Below, one piece after another: positions 45,711 to 56,034 of a stretch of 64,000 nt of DNA (position 1 is its first letter; each line of letters opens with the position of its first letter). Origin of the DNA: Macrophomina tecta (Eukaryota; Ascomycota; Dothideomycetes; Botryosphaeriales; Botryosphaeriaceae); contig JAKSGN010000038.1 of NCBI GenBank assembly GCA_024180945.1, forward strand, positions 620,001 to 684,000. Direction: 5' to 3'. The notes under the pieces were generated by a model, which did not search any database, was not told the origin of the DNA, and saw only the letters and a program-made list of their open reading frames with translations. The position numbers were made by a program, and so were the translations under genes.

Positions 45711-46619
45711 TTAGATGGCAGTTCCGCGCTCGAAGCTTTCGCGGATGTCAGCAGTGTATTTGTTGTAGAAGCGGGCCAGCTTCTCGTTGAATTGCTTGTT
45801 CTTCTGGTTGATGTAAGTGACATCGCCGCTGTCGTCGTCGAGGCCACGGGCACGGCGAGCCTTGAGGCGGGCCTCTTCGGCTTTGCGGATGTCGTTGACG
45901 AGCTTGTCCACGGCTTCTTTCTCCGGTCGGTGGTTGACGAACTCGGTGCTGTCGGCGGTGGTGTAGAAGGAGCCGTCGCGGTCGACGGCGATCAGCTCAC
46001 CGTCCTCCATCTCGACAATTTCCAGGCCGCCGTTCTGAGCAGCACGCTGGACGGCCTCCATCTTCTGGCGGTCATAGGCGTCCATGTCAGGCTTGAGGTC
46101 GCGCAGCTGGCGCTTGTAGGACTTGCGGGCTTCTTGACGATAATCCTGGAAGGCGACGTCCTTGCGGTGTTTCTCCTTCTTCTCCATTCGGCGATCCCAG
46201 CGCTCGCTCTCCTCGACGGTCCAATCCCATGCGCGCTTGCGCTCAAAGTCTTCGCCCTGTTCCTGGGTCTCGGCCTTGAGCAGCTTGTGTGAAGCAATGG
46301 CGTGTTTGCGGTGGATGGCGTTGAGCTGGTTGGGGTCGACTTGGGCGCGCTGGGCTTCGGCGGTCGAGTCTTTGAGGTTCTGCTTGCGGGCGGCGGCCTG
46401 GCGGGCCTGCAGGGCCCTGAAGCGGGCCATGCGGTCGCCGCCTGCTGGAGCAGCATCGGCGGTGTCTGGCGCGGAGGAGGCCGACTCTTCCTGGGCGGCG
46501 GGGGCTTGCTCAGGCTGCTCGCCTGCGGGCTCGGTGCCGTTCTCGACAAAGCGACGCTTGGAAGGCTCCTCGCCGACACCGTCGGCCGAGGGGGAAGTTT
46601 TGCGCTTTTCGGCAGGCAT
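45711..46619 (-). CDS. syf2: Pre-mRNA-splicing factor SYF2
   Basis: Single-exon frame, 302 residues from the ATG at 46619. The N-terminal 70 residues are low-complexity (Ala/Glu/Pro/Ser with a basic KRKTS...KRR start). The conserved SYF2 domain follows: MARFRALQARQAAARKQN, RKRAWDWTVEESERWDRRMEKKEKHRKDVAFQDY, a coiled-coil-like charged centre, then the C-terminal YINQKNKQFNEKLARFYNKYT characteristic of the family. SYF2 is a subunit of the Prp19/NineTeen-associated complex in the active spliceosome, nuclear. A longer open frame (to 46919) lies upstream but is Ala/Pro/Arg-rich and unlike the family, so the internal ATG is chosen. Its 5' end is 374 bp from a divergent gene. Confidence 0.95.
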   Translation of the reverse strand: MPAEKRKTSPSADGVGEEPSKRRFVENGTEPAGEQPEQAPAAQEESASSAPDTADAAPAGGDRMARFRALQARQAAARKQNLKDSTAEAQRAQVDPNQLNAIHRKHAIASHKLLKAETQEQGEDFERKRAWDWTVEESERWDRRMEKKEKHRKDVAFQDYRQEARKSYKRQLRDLKPDMDAYDRQKMEAVQRAAQNGGLEIVEMEDGELIAVDRDGSFYTTADSTEFVNHRPEKEAVDKLVNDIRKAEEARLKARRARGLDDDSGDVTYINQKNKQFNEKLARFYNKYTADIRESFERGTAI

Positions 46620-46993
46620 GGCGGGTGAGGTGCGCAGCGCGTGGTATGTACGTATGTGGCGCGGCGCGCAGTGAGGGCGGTGGAGGTGGAGTGCGGTGCA
46701 CGCTGCTCGCTGATGTTGCTGGCGCTGCGCCCACTGGTGTCGCTGGCGTCGGGGCGGGAATGCTGGCGCTGCCGGGATGCTGCAAGTGAGCGCGTGCGGG
46801 AGAAACGGGCGGGCGGCGGTGACGTGGGGAGGGTGGTCGCAGTTCGGGCGGGCTGGCTGGGCAGAAGCGCGACAGGCAAAACAGAGCCGCACGCTCGGCA
46901 AAGACCGCCGCGCCTCCACACAATGGATGCCCTGCGCTGCCCAGTGCTCCTCCCGCCGTGGAGCAACACCAGAGAAGGCCCGATGCCGCCATC
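46620..46993. promoter_or_regulatory. Short divergent promoter region (374 bp)
   Basis: GC-rich sequence between the ATGs of SYF2 (-) and the 471-residue protein (+). No clear TATA box. Being short and shared, it may drive both genes. Confidence 0.5.
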
Positions 46994-48409
46994 ATGAGCT
47001 CTGCAGCCGCTCGCTGTGCCCATCTGCGTCTGCCACGCCGCCCCCAGCTCCCTCGCCTCCGCCAGTCTGCCCTGTTGCGCCGCGCTCTGGTCCTCGACCG
47101 TCCCTCCGCCGCCCATGTCCGCCTTGAGCCGCACTCCCAGGCTCTCCACGACCGCATCCAGCGCGCCGTCGGCCATCAGAGCCGCCTTGACGCAATCCGT
47201 GCTGCCTTTGTCAGCCCGGGAAAGCCGCACCTGAAGCCGGATGAGCGCCCCATCCTCAACAACGTCCAGTACGCGCGTTCCGCCATCCGGCTGCAGCACC
47301 ACCAGCGCCGAATCGTCCTGCAGCAGCTCGAGCGCTGCGGCTACCGTGCCGACTACCTCAATCTTATCACAGCGGTCCTAGTCCGAGGCGACGGAGATCC
47401 ACGCTTCAAGTATGAAGCCTGTCGCGTCATCTGCGACTCCCTCTACACGCAGCTGCTCAACGTCTCGGATCATCATGCCGATCCCAGCATGCTCATTCTT
47501 GCCAACCAGATCCGCTACAAGATAGAGGACGCCCGCGTGCCCCTGCCGCCCGAGCTCGTGTACATCGGCCTGCTGTGTGCTGCCGCGTGCCACAGCGTCC
47601 CTGCACTGAAGACCTATCTCTACGAGCGTCGGGTGCTAGACAGTCCAATGCCTGCCCTTGTGTTCGCCCGGCTCGTCGATGGCATCGTGCAGAATACTCC
47701 CAAGTCTTTCCGCAGGCCCAGCGGATGGCGCCGGCCTCTAAGGGAAGAGCACGCCTCGGCGGTCATGCTTGGCTTTCCCGATGCCCCCGTCCACGAACCG
47801 TACGATCTCAGCAGCTGTGTGCCCCGCGAAAGCTGGCCCTGCATGGACCGCTGGGTGCGCGCCCTCGCCCGCTACAAGTTCCTCCCCCAGCTTCGCCTCG
47901 AATGGGCTCTGTGGCTCGAGAGCCCGCTCCGCACTTCCCCCCAATCCTGTCTGGTCCCGGCCAAAGCCGCTGGGCCACCGACTGCTGCTATAATCAACGA
48001 GGATAGAGAACCAATGCGGCGCCTGCATGAGGCGGGAATGTGGAACACCCGGACGCGCGGTGATCTCGCATTTGTGGAAGCCTTCCGTCGAAGTGGCGGG
48101 TTTGAAGAGGCCTGGATGGTTCTCAAGGAGTCCGACTTCTCCTTTGACCTTCTCAAACGCCGGACGCGAACAGCGCTGCTGGCCTATCCTGAGTTTGCCG
48201 CGCCCGAACTTTGGACGGAGGGGATGAGAGCCCGTATGCTCAACAACTACGCCGCCGAACTGGCAAAGATTGAGTCCCTCTACGGGGTCGAGTGGGTGTG
48301 GGATGAGCAGGCTGGCACAGGATACCATCGCATCTCCGGCGAGTCCTTCCTCTGCAGCCAGGATGAACATGACAACCCCGCTTTCTCTGGGCGGGGTGAG
48401 GGCTCTTAA
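46994..48409 (+). CDS. Unrecognised 471-residue protein, possibly mitochondrial
   Basis: Single exon from the ATG at 46994 to the stop at 48409. The first about 55 residues are rich in Arg, Leu, Ala and Ser and lack acidic residues (MSSAAARCAHLRLPRRPQL...), as in a mitochondrial presequence. The remainder is a helical-looking soluble protein without membrane segments or recognised catalytic motifs; regular Leu/Ala/Tyr spacing around residues 80-230 may indicate helical repeats (TPR/PPR-like), but no clear repeat unit could be aligned. Codon use is GC-rich like SYF2. The start is set by the first ATG in frame; an upstream GTG extends it by 12 codons. I do not assign a function. Confidence 0.75.
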   Translation: MSSAAARCAHLRLPRRPQLPRLRQSALLRRALVLDRPSAAHVRLEPHSQALHDRIQRAVGHQSRLDAIRAAFVSPGKPHLKPDERPILNNVQYARSAIRLQHHQRRIVLQQLERCGYRADYLNLITAVLVRGDGDPRFKYEACRVICDSLYTQLLNVSDHHADPSMLILANQIRYKIEDARVPLPPELVYIGLLCAAACHSVPALKTYLYERRVLDSPMPALVFARLVDGIVQNTPKSFRRPSGWRRPLREEHASAVMLGFPDAPVHEPYDLSSCVPRESWPCMDRWVRALARYKFLPQLRLEWALWLESPLRTSPQSCLVPAKAAGPPTAAIINEDREPMRRLHEAGMWNTRTRGDLAFVEAFRRSGGFEEAWMVLKESDFSFDLLKRRTRTALLAYPEFAAPELWTEGMRARMLNNYAAELAKIESLYGVEWVWDEQAGTGYHRISGESFLCSQDEHDNPAFSGRGEGS

Positions 48410-49764
48410 GAATGCTGATCTGCGTCTGACGCCCGCCATGACCGGCTCAAGCCTCGTGGCTAAGGTGAACGGGACTCATCGGCCGGCTCACGCACTGGTG
48501 TCGCGAAGTCGGCGTCCACCTCGCGCCGCTATCCACCTACAGGCTTTTAATTTCGGTGTTTCTCTCACGACCGCCCATTGGCTTGGCTATGGCTCATGTG
48601 TGCCAAACCTCGCGTCTCTCGACTATTGCCTGATCGGGGCTGACGGCCGTTCGCAACAGCGGAGACTGTATTCAACGACTTGGCCGGTCTGCTGATTGTT
48701 TCTTTCCGAATTGGTCCACCAGGCGCGGATCGTATCCCGCGAGTGTCGAGTAGCTCAGTAGATACCCTTGCATGGTGCGACACATGTCCATAGCCACATC
48801 CAGTCTATTCTCAGCACAAGCGATACGAATACCTGCCGCGTAGCCCCTCTTGTAGCTTGGAGCTAATCAACTTCAGCCCGCCACAGAGGGCCGCAAAGCT
48901 GCGGAGCCGCTGTGGAGCTCAATCCCGTGCCGTGACTAATCAACGGGGCCATGCAATTGTGACCTCCCACGTGGGAAAGCGGGTTCGCCGAGAAGGAAAA
49001 GCCGCTTTCCATCCTGCCCTGCCCTTTCCGGCGCGGCCGTGTGACGCTGAAGGTCGGCCATCAACGACCAGCTACATAGCCTCGCGTTACGCCATTAAGG
49101 ACTCTGCCGGGAAAACGACGCCTAGCCCATGGGCACTATCACCATCACGTTTTGCACATCGAGAGGGTCCGCTGGAGCTTTCGAGGCTCCGCTCGCACTG
49201 AGCTGGAGTGAAAGTGGGCCCCTGCCGAGGATGTTGTTAGGCGGAGGATCGACTAGAATGTGGGACCCGGCCACGAGCCGCCGCGTCGCATCCTGTGCGT
49301 CTTGCCCCTTTCGTGCGTGTCCCCCGTGCTCTCGAGCTTTATTCCTCACCATCCCAGCCGGCACCCGTGATTCTCTCGACCATCAGCAACGGATGGCGCA
49401 TGCTCCCGCTTCCCGTTGGCCCGCGCCCTGCTGGCGAGATGCATCTAGGCTTGTCACAGATGCCGGGCCGTCGAGAGAAACGACTGTCAGAATCAGTGAT
49501 GCAGCTGCGCCCACATCAGCTATCACCAAGTCGACTGGTGCTGGTAGTCTCGGTATTTCTCAGCTGTGGCTAGCAAACATATTCCCGTCGTTGTGCCCGT
49601 GATGGTGCGAGAGGCCAAACGCCCCTCTTAAGCCCTCGCCATCCCCGCCTGCAAACTTCAGAGGCCTCGAAGCGAATGTTGCCGTCTTTGCGCTGTGCGC
49701 ATCGCAACACCCGGACCCCCGCCCTCCATCCACGGTCCCTCTTCCCTCGTCCAAGGTTGGCAGC
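48410..49764. other. Intergenic region (1.35 kb), no gene recognised
   Basis: Moderate GC, short frames on both strands without features. The last 150 bp, pyrimidine-rich (CCGCCCTCCATCCACGGTCCC), are the likely promoter/leader of the next gene. Confidence 0.5.
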
Positions 49765-51286
49765 ATGCCGCACCATGAATTGCTCCCGCCTCCGGAGCTT
49801 CTCAGGGACTGGGCTTCCTCTGACTATCCCCATGGTGTCAGAAGAGGGCCAACGTTGCTCGTAGTCACTGGCACACTCTTTGGCTTATGTCTTATGGTGG
49901 TTCTGGGGCGACTGGGAGTCCGAATTTCCCGGCAAAGTGTTGGGCTTGACGATTTGCTGATGGTATTAGCAATGGTATGGCTCGAATGCTCTCGGCCACT
50001 AATCTGAGTCTAACGTGCTCCGCGCAGATCTTATGTGCAGCAGTGGATGTTGGCATATATATCCGTAGGTGCGCCCGTTATCCTAGTCTCCCCGCAAATC
50101 TGATAATCGTCAGTCTTTCTCAAGTTCGGCTTGGACCGTCATGCTTGGGACGTCAGTGAGACTATGGCTGTATCTGCTCGTCAGGTAAGCCTCTCCTCTT
50201 TTTTTTTTTTTTTTTTTTTTGGCCGCCGAGCCTAGTTGACTTCTTTGCAGACTATGCTTGCCGTGGAAACCGTCAATTTGGCCTGCACCTCGTTAACGAA
50301 GATTTCCATCCTTTACTTCTGCAAACGACTCTCCGGCGGCACCTACAGAACGTCCAAGATTAATTTCGTAATTCATGCCAGCATCTGTTTCGTCGTCGCC
50401 TCACTCGCATCATTTCTGGTCACACTCTTTTTGACATGCTACCCTCTGAAGGCCTTTTGGCTACGCTTCAGTCCAGCTTGGGAGACACAACATGACTACG
50501 CCTGCCTCGACGAATTCGCGCATCTCGTGTCAGCTACTTCTGTCAGCGTGGCGGAGGACCTGATTGCATTCGGAGTGCCTGCCGCCTTACTTTGCACTTT
50601 ACAAATAGGCAGGAAGAAAAAAATCGCCTTGACATGTCTGCTGGGGCTCGGGTTCCTGTGAGTCCCAACCGCTAACATGCCTCACTATGTAACTAACAAT
50701 GCCCAGGCCGTGCATCGCTGGCATTTTACGTACAGTCTACACCATTCGAGTCTACGATGACTTCGATTCCACATGGAACGTCTACCCAGCGTACATCTGT
50801 CTCGTTGTAGAAACTCACCTCGGTATCCTTTGTGCATCTGCTCCTGCACTCAATTCATCCGCAACGAATCTCGTCCGGCACGTCCGCGCAAACAGCAACT
50901 GGAAGAACAAAAGCAAAAATCGCGCTGGCGCGTCTAAAGATCTCCAGGCTCATGCGATCGACCTGGAGAACCAGGACCTCCGACACTCCGCTCCAACGCC
51001 ACCACCAAAAGATATCAAACCCGGCACGGGCTTCGCTGGTGCGGTCGTAATGCCTGATTTGGCCGCGGAGCCACCGATCCTAGAGTATGAGACAGAGATG
51101 GAGCGCGCATATATTTGTGAACGTCGTGTCCCTCTCGCACACATTCTTTTGTTCAACCGCAGTCAGCCCAGCATCAGCGGTTTCTCGGCAGCGGCCTCGG
51201 ATATGCCTACTATCATGGAACATGAGGAGACAAGGCCATTCGTATGTTCTTCGGTATATCGCGATGACGGTTGTACAGGATTTTAA
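49765..51286 (+). CDS. Pth11-like fungal rhodopsin-domain membrane protein (third of three)
   Basis: Exons 49765-49974, 50028-50064, 50114-50184, 50251-50657 and 50707-51286 (introns 53, 49, 66 and 49 nt; all phases close) give 434 residues. Family features are LDDLLMVLAM (in place of the usual D-D-x-L/F motif), FGLDRHAWDV (residues about 90-100), SLTKISILYFCKRLSGG at helix 3, and the Cys-containing loop CYPLKAFW...YACLD. At the end, helix 5/6 FGVPAALLCTLQIGRKKKIALTCLLGLGF and VETHLGILCASAPAL mark the domain. A tail of about 150 residues follows, with a PPP-rich patch. Intron 3 contains a 22-base T run. Probable surface receptor; it shares the five-exon layout with the second copy. Confidence 0.87.
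50199..50220 (+). repeat. Poly-T run (22 bp) inside an intron
   Basis: An uninterrupted T run within intron 3 (50185-50250) of the third Pth11-like gene, about 30 bp before the acceptor. It could act as an extended polypyrimidine tract; its length is also prone to sequencing error. Confidence 0.9.
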
Positions 51287-53131
51287 GCTGACTCATGTCA
51301 GATCTCCAGCCGCACGAGGGAGATCATTGGGGACGGGAGAGATTTGACAGCTTTACCTACTCTAACCAATGCATGGTGGAGGGCGAGATGACCTCGTTTT
51401 CACTGGCATTCGTAACAGTAATTTCTAATTCTCAATCCCCCGGCCGCACTGAAAACACTGGGCACCTCTTACCACGAGCCCACAACTCGGCAGTACGCCT
51501 ATCCGGAGTCCGCTATTAGGGAGCTTCCAGGCCATCCTGCCAGACTCAGATATGCAAGGTTTTCTGCGGAAGCTGCAGACTATTAGCATGAATCATTCGC
51601 CATCCGACTTCGCAGATGAGCACCAGCTTTGAAGGATACGGCTTCCGTGGTCGGGATCAACCACCTACATCTGCCCTCGAAAAGCTCAGCCTATCAGGAT
51701 TATTTCCTTTGTAGCTCGATGTGGCAACCACCATGCCTAAAAAAGAAAATAGATAAAAGAGAGGACAAAATATCTTTCGACTTCCGCCTGACGATGTTGA
51801 CACGTGACAGCGAAAGATTAACGGAACTTATCAGGTCTGTCTAACTACTTATAAGGCGGTGATATGCGCTAGAAGAACTATGTATAGCGAATAGCCATGA
51901 GCTCCTAGATTCATACAAGAGATAGCTTTGAGAAAGCCAATTTCGTCCATGGTCCTCTTCGTAGGTATACGTCCATTATCCTTTCCTGTAACTTTGGTAC
52001 CACCTTCACCTCCAATTTTCAGCATCCCGGAAGCGATCATGTGAATCACTCTGTACAAGGTGCGGCGTTATGACATCCACTTTCCCATGACCTTGTAATT
52101 TTATGGACGGCGAGTGGATATGGGACCGCAGCGTACCCATCGAACCTACCGCGCCACCAATGAAGCCCCGAGAAGGGCCGGTTATGATCGGCCTGGCTGC
52201 CTTGACATCAGCAGCTTCAAAAGTTGCACGCTCGGCAACCTGGTACAACGGAAAATCCTCGAGCTTGGCGAGCTTGTAGCTGATTGCTTGCACAAGCGGT
52301 TCTCATCAACAAGAACGCACTTCTAAAGAGGCGCCTTCAAATATTGCTGCAGTCCGCCATCTCGGTGCACTGCCTGCATGAGCTTCAATGACTCTCCCTT
52401 AACTCGCCAGAGTGATGTCATTACATGGAAAACCAGGCTTGGGGTTCACCTTGCGGTGATGATTGCATCGATTTGTACAAGATTGCTCCTCATGAGTCTG
52501 ACGGAATCCCGGCCTCTCCTGTGCATTCGGCCGGTTGTAGATGGGTTTGGCACCAGCGGCGGGATGAAGCCGATAGCTTGGGTCTTCCTTTCGTGGAGAG
52601 TACGAACGTAGGGTGTTATGAATGTTTCAAGGGCCGCGATAGCTCCTAGTGACGATAGACGACACAAGAAGAACAATAAAGACGCTGCGTAATATATGGC
52701 CACATTATTTTCTTACTCTCTTTTTTTTTTTTTTTTTTTGACGATAAAGACGTTTATAACTGATGCCATGCTCCACAATGATTCTGGTTTTAAGTGCAGT
52801 GTACGGGAAATTCATTTGTCTATTTGGTGTTCGTAAAGAGGGAATGCTCAGATGTGGAGCAAGAAAGGGTGATAAGTATAAGGAATAATGACCATAGGTG
52901 CAGAACATCACGTCATGCCATGTCGCTACGCCGTGCTTGGACAAGACTATATTCCACATGAGAAAGTTATCGTCGCTCTCGGACTCCGGTTGATACCAGG
53001 GGTTTCATGCAGACTTTTTTTTTTTCTCTTGATATGGTAATTGACGTTCTCTTTTTGCCATAGACTATTCATTGAAAACCAAATTCTCGACGCGCCCGTT
53101 CATAACCCTTTTCTTTCCATCCGCTCATTCA
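51287..53131. other. Intergenic region with possible gene relics (1.85 kb)
   Basis: A 19-base T run lies at 52721-52739. On the minus strand, protein-like fragments occur near 52293-51850 (including VTGKDNGRIPTKRTMDEIGFLKAIS in one frame and YKLAKLEDFPLYQVAERATF in another) and near 52703-52446 (a hydrophobic start, then RTLHERKTQAIGFIPPLVPNPS). They are broken by stops and shifts, and I cannot assign them. Decayed genes are the likeliest explanation. Confidence 0.35.
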
Positions 53132-53630
53132 CTATACTACTGGAATTTCCTGCTGATGAGGCATCATTGTCTCGAATTTCTGCGCGTCTTTGATGTCAGA
53201 TTCCCATGAATACTTGCTGCGACAGTAAATTTCCATTTGTGGCTTGAAAGTTTCATTCAAAATCAAATCAGACAAGGTTACGGGGCGAATAATTGTCAGG
53301 CCGCTTTCGTCAAGGCTCGCGGCGTTGACCCAAAGAGGAGACCCGCAATCGCCGCAGGAACTGTTTTGGACATCCGCGCCGGAGGAACTCTTCCGAGTAT
53401 AGACTTTCGGAGTTCCAGAGGATTTGAAGAGGCGTTTCAGCACGAGGAAGGAAGCCGTGTTGGCGGATCCAGTACTGTGGCGGCAGCTTGCGCTGTAACA
53501 GAGGGCCTATTGGTTGATTGCCACAAGCAGTAGGAAGCGAAAATTGTTCGGGACTGCTAACACTACCGACTGGGTCACCGTCGACGGCGTACTTGATGTT
53601 TCCACACTGGCATCCTCCGGTGAGGGGCAT
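53132..53630 (-). CDS. GFA-family (Mss4-like fold) zinc-type protein
   Basis: Exons 53630-53571 and 53506-53132 (64-nt intron, GTCGGT...AATAG) give 144 residues. It begins MPLTGGCQCGNIKYAV, the first Cys pair (C-x-C) of the glutathione-dependent formaldehyde-activating (GFA) fold, and has SCGDCGSPLW, the later C-x2-C. The middle metal site, usually C-H-C-x2-C, reads C-Y-S-A-S-C here, so one ligand Cys is replaced by Ser. Family members are small carbon-sulfur-lyase-like or binding proteins; most fungal ones are uncharacterised. The donor GTCGGT is not the best consensus, but it gives the only junction that joins both Cys regions. Soluble, cytosolic. Confidence 0.75.
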
Positions 53631-54463
53631 GTTTGGATGTTTGTGGATATTACCGATGGTTTCATTGTGACGGGGTTGAATGAATGCCGCTTCGCGTGAT
53701 GCTGATGCTGATGCTGAAGCTCACAGAATAGGGAGCCGGCGATTTATAGATGACTCGTCCACGTTCGTTGCAAACAACAGCTCCCCCCACGGTCCGTCCC
53801 TAATGGGGTCGGAAGGAAGGTCTGAGATAATCCTTTAAGCTCGATGTAGGCGACATTTGGGGCTATTAGCAGCGGTTTCCTGCAGCCCTTGGTGTTCTTC
53901 CAAATTAATTTGTCATTGACACCTGACCAGGCGTTTAGCGTGAAACTTTGGCATCAGTAGGATGGCGCGTGTTGGACCGAACGCCCGCCCCGCACAGCAC
54001 ATGCTCGGGCCGGCGAGCCCGTCGGACAGGCTCGTTTCCTTCCGGTCCGGGCCCGAAAAAAGACGGAAGGAAATGAGAAGCTTTGGAAGAGCCGTGCCAC
54101 TGCGGACGTGAAGGGCCCAGGCTACTGTACTGTCAAGAATTTATCTTCGAGAAAAGCATGACTATTTCAGAGTCGTATGACGTACACCGCAGCAAATTAG
54201 CCCATATATCGGAGCTGGGCAAGCTCTCAGATCCGTCTGTCACTAGAATCCCCGAGTCTCGCAAGGGAGAAGAATTCCCAGTAGCTGTGGATGTGATTCG
54301 TTTAATTTAGCAACCTACTGCGGATCCTGGTTGCCAGAGAGCTGAGGTAGAATATAGCTCACCGGTTGAAGTATGAAGGGGAATCCACAAGTGAAGCCCC
54401 TGATCCATTTCCGCACAACAATCATAGGCCAGCCGACATGTATATGCATGCCCCTTTCCGCCA
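53631..54463. other. Intergenic region between the GFA and methyltransferase genes
   Basis: Contains GC-rich inverted segments such as CCGGCGAGCC...GGACAGGC and TCCGGTCCGGGCCCG (53990-54055). CGG/CCG half-sites of this kind are typical of Zn2Cys6 regulators, but I claim no specific site. No gene recognised. Confidence 0.4.
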
Positions 54464-55623
54464 TTACTCCAATCTAACCACTTCGAACCTCAGCCATCGG
54501 TGATCGCCATCCCCAAAGTACAGCCTCCCTCTATCCGTCTCATTTACCTCCTCGGTCGCAGTCTGCACACTCCACTTCGACCCAGTCTTCCGCCCGACCT
54601 CCTCCCACATCGCCTTGAAGCTCTCCTCATTGTGCAGATAATTCGTCCTCTTCACTCCACCAAGCTCGCCCATTGGGCCCTTGACACCTTCCTCTCTTGG
54701 TTCTGCACCCGGCGCGACACCTCCTTGCCTCCCCACGACCGTGCTCCCTGCTTTCGGCTTGAGAAGCTCAACAATTCGGGCGCAGGCACGGTGCTGGGTG
54801 GACAGATCAAAGCAGTGAAGGAACATGGATGCGTGGATGACATCCATGGAATGACCGAGCGGCGAGAGCGGGCTCTCATCCGAGGCATCGAGGAAGTCGG
54901 CGGCGAAGAAGAGCGGAGAGGTCGTAGATGCATCACGGAATAGAGAGTGTCCAGCCGAAATAAGACCGGGAAGGAGGTCAGTGGCGTGGAGAGAGGATGG
55001 AGGAACGCCGGCGTGGAGGAGCTATGAAGTTTTATCATATCAGTCGTTGGTTTTGTCAAACTTAAACCATAGTGGACGAATGGAAATGAGAGAACGGCAA
55101 GAAAGACCTTGCAGCACTGGTTTCTGCAGCGACAAATTTCTCGAAAGCCTCGAAAGGAGGGGAAGAAAAAAAAAAAGTAAAACAAAAAAGACAAACCTCA
55201 TCTACAAATGAGAAATAAATTTGGCTTACCTTCCTGACATCCTGGCCCAAGCCGCACCCGATCTCCAGATACCTCTCCCCATCCCTCAATCTCTCAACCA
55301 GCCCGCCGTACCCAGGAAACGTCGGCAACGCCAGTTCTGCAAACAAGAAAGACCCGACGCAAGGAAACGGAGCCTATGGCGTAATTTAGTGAATTTTAAT
55401 CCCTCTGACAGCATAGACACAGCCCAGAACTAACCACATGCCAGGCCTCGTCCCTCACACGAGCAACATGGCTGTCTACGTCGTCGGGAGCGATGTTGGC
55501 GTATTCGACCAGCAGCTCGCGCATCGCGGGCTGCAGCGGCGGGACCTGCTCGACATACCAAGGAACATCCTTTCTGAAGAGTTGTGCTGCCATTACGTCT
55601 GCTATTTTCGGTGGGGTTGACAT
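54464..55623 (-). CDS. SAM-dependent methyltransferase of the fungal secondary-metabolite type
   Basis: Exons 55623-55435, 55373-55230 and 55021-54464 (introns 61 and 208 nt) give 296 residues, the usual size. The N-terminal helical cap (FRKDVPWYVEQVPPLQPAMRELLVEYANI, then DEAWHV and APFPCVGSF) is typical of methyltransferases found in fungal polyketide and meroterpenoid clusters (for example the AusD type). Motif I is YLEIGCGLGQDVRK. Later motifs are FFAADFLDA, DVIHASMFLHCFD and VGRQGGV. It probably transfers a methyl group to an O (hydroxyl or carboxyl) of a pathway intermediate in the cytosol; the substrate is inferred only from context. It lies 411 bp downstream of the PKS stop on the same strand. 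Intron 2 is unusually long and T-rich, so an extra small exon is possible. A non-ATG frame extends upstream. Confidence 0.88.
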
Positions 55624-56034
55624 GGAATTCTTCCTTTGGAGCGACTGGAGGAGTGAGGGGGGTGGGCCAGACGGGACAGAAATCTCCGGGTAGGCTTCAG
55701 GTAAGCCGCGCGTCAAGTGAGTGAACGATAGCTGCTACAGCATACAAAGGCAAAACCGCCGGGACTCCTGGCACTCTTATACTTTGCCTCCGAGTTTTAC
55801 TGACTCGTTGGATGCCGAGTCTCAGTCTCACCGCCGTCAGTCGGTACCTGTCCTGACGCCCCGAGCAGAGGCGCCAGCCAGTACAACAACAGGGCTTCCT
55901 GCTGCATTGCCCCGAGAGCCGGACTTCTCATACAACCAACGCAGGGTTCCAAATGCCTTGGCAATTAATCGAACTGTTCGCCTATGCTACATTGCAGCCG
56001 CCCCCTCGGCCATCTCCGGTTGCAAGTCTTTACC
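55624..56034. promoter_or_regulatory. Spacer between PKS stop and methyltransferase start (411 bp)
   Basis: Both flanking genes are on the minus strand, so this holds the PKS 3' end and the methyltransferase promoter. Short frames only. Confidence 0.5.

Noticed and set aside
46958..46994. Upstream GTG start for the 471-residue protein (and GTG/TTG starts for the UNC93-like and methyltransferase genes)
   Set aside because: Nuclear fungal genes use ATG; the first in-frame ATG gives a sensible N-terminus in each case.
45992..47302. 436-codon minus-strand open frame over SYF2 and its upstream region
   Set aside because: Off-frame shadow of SYF2 plus its GC-rich promoter; low-complexity Pro/Arg/Ser.
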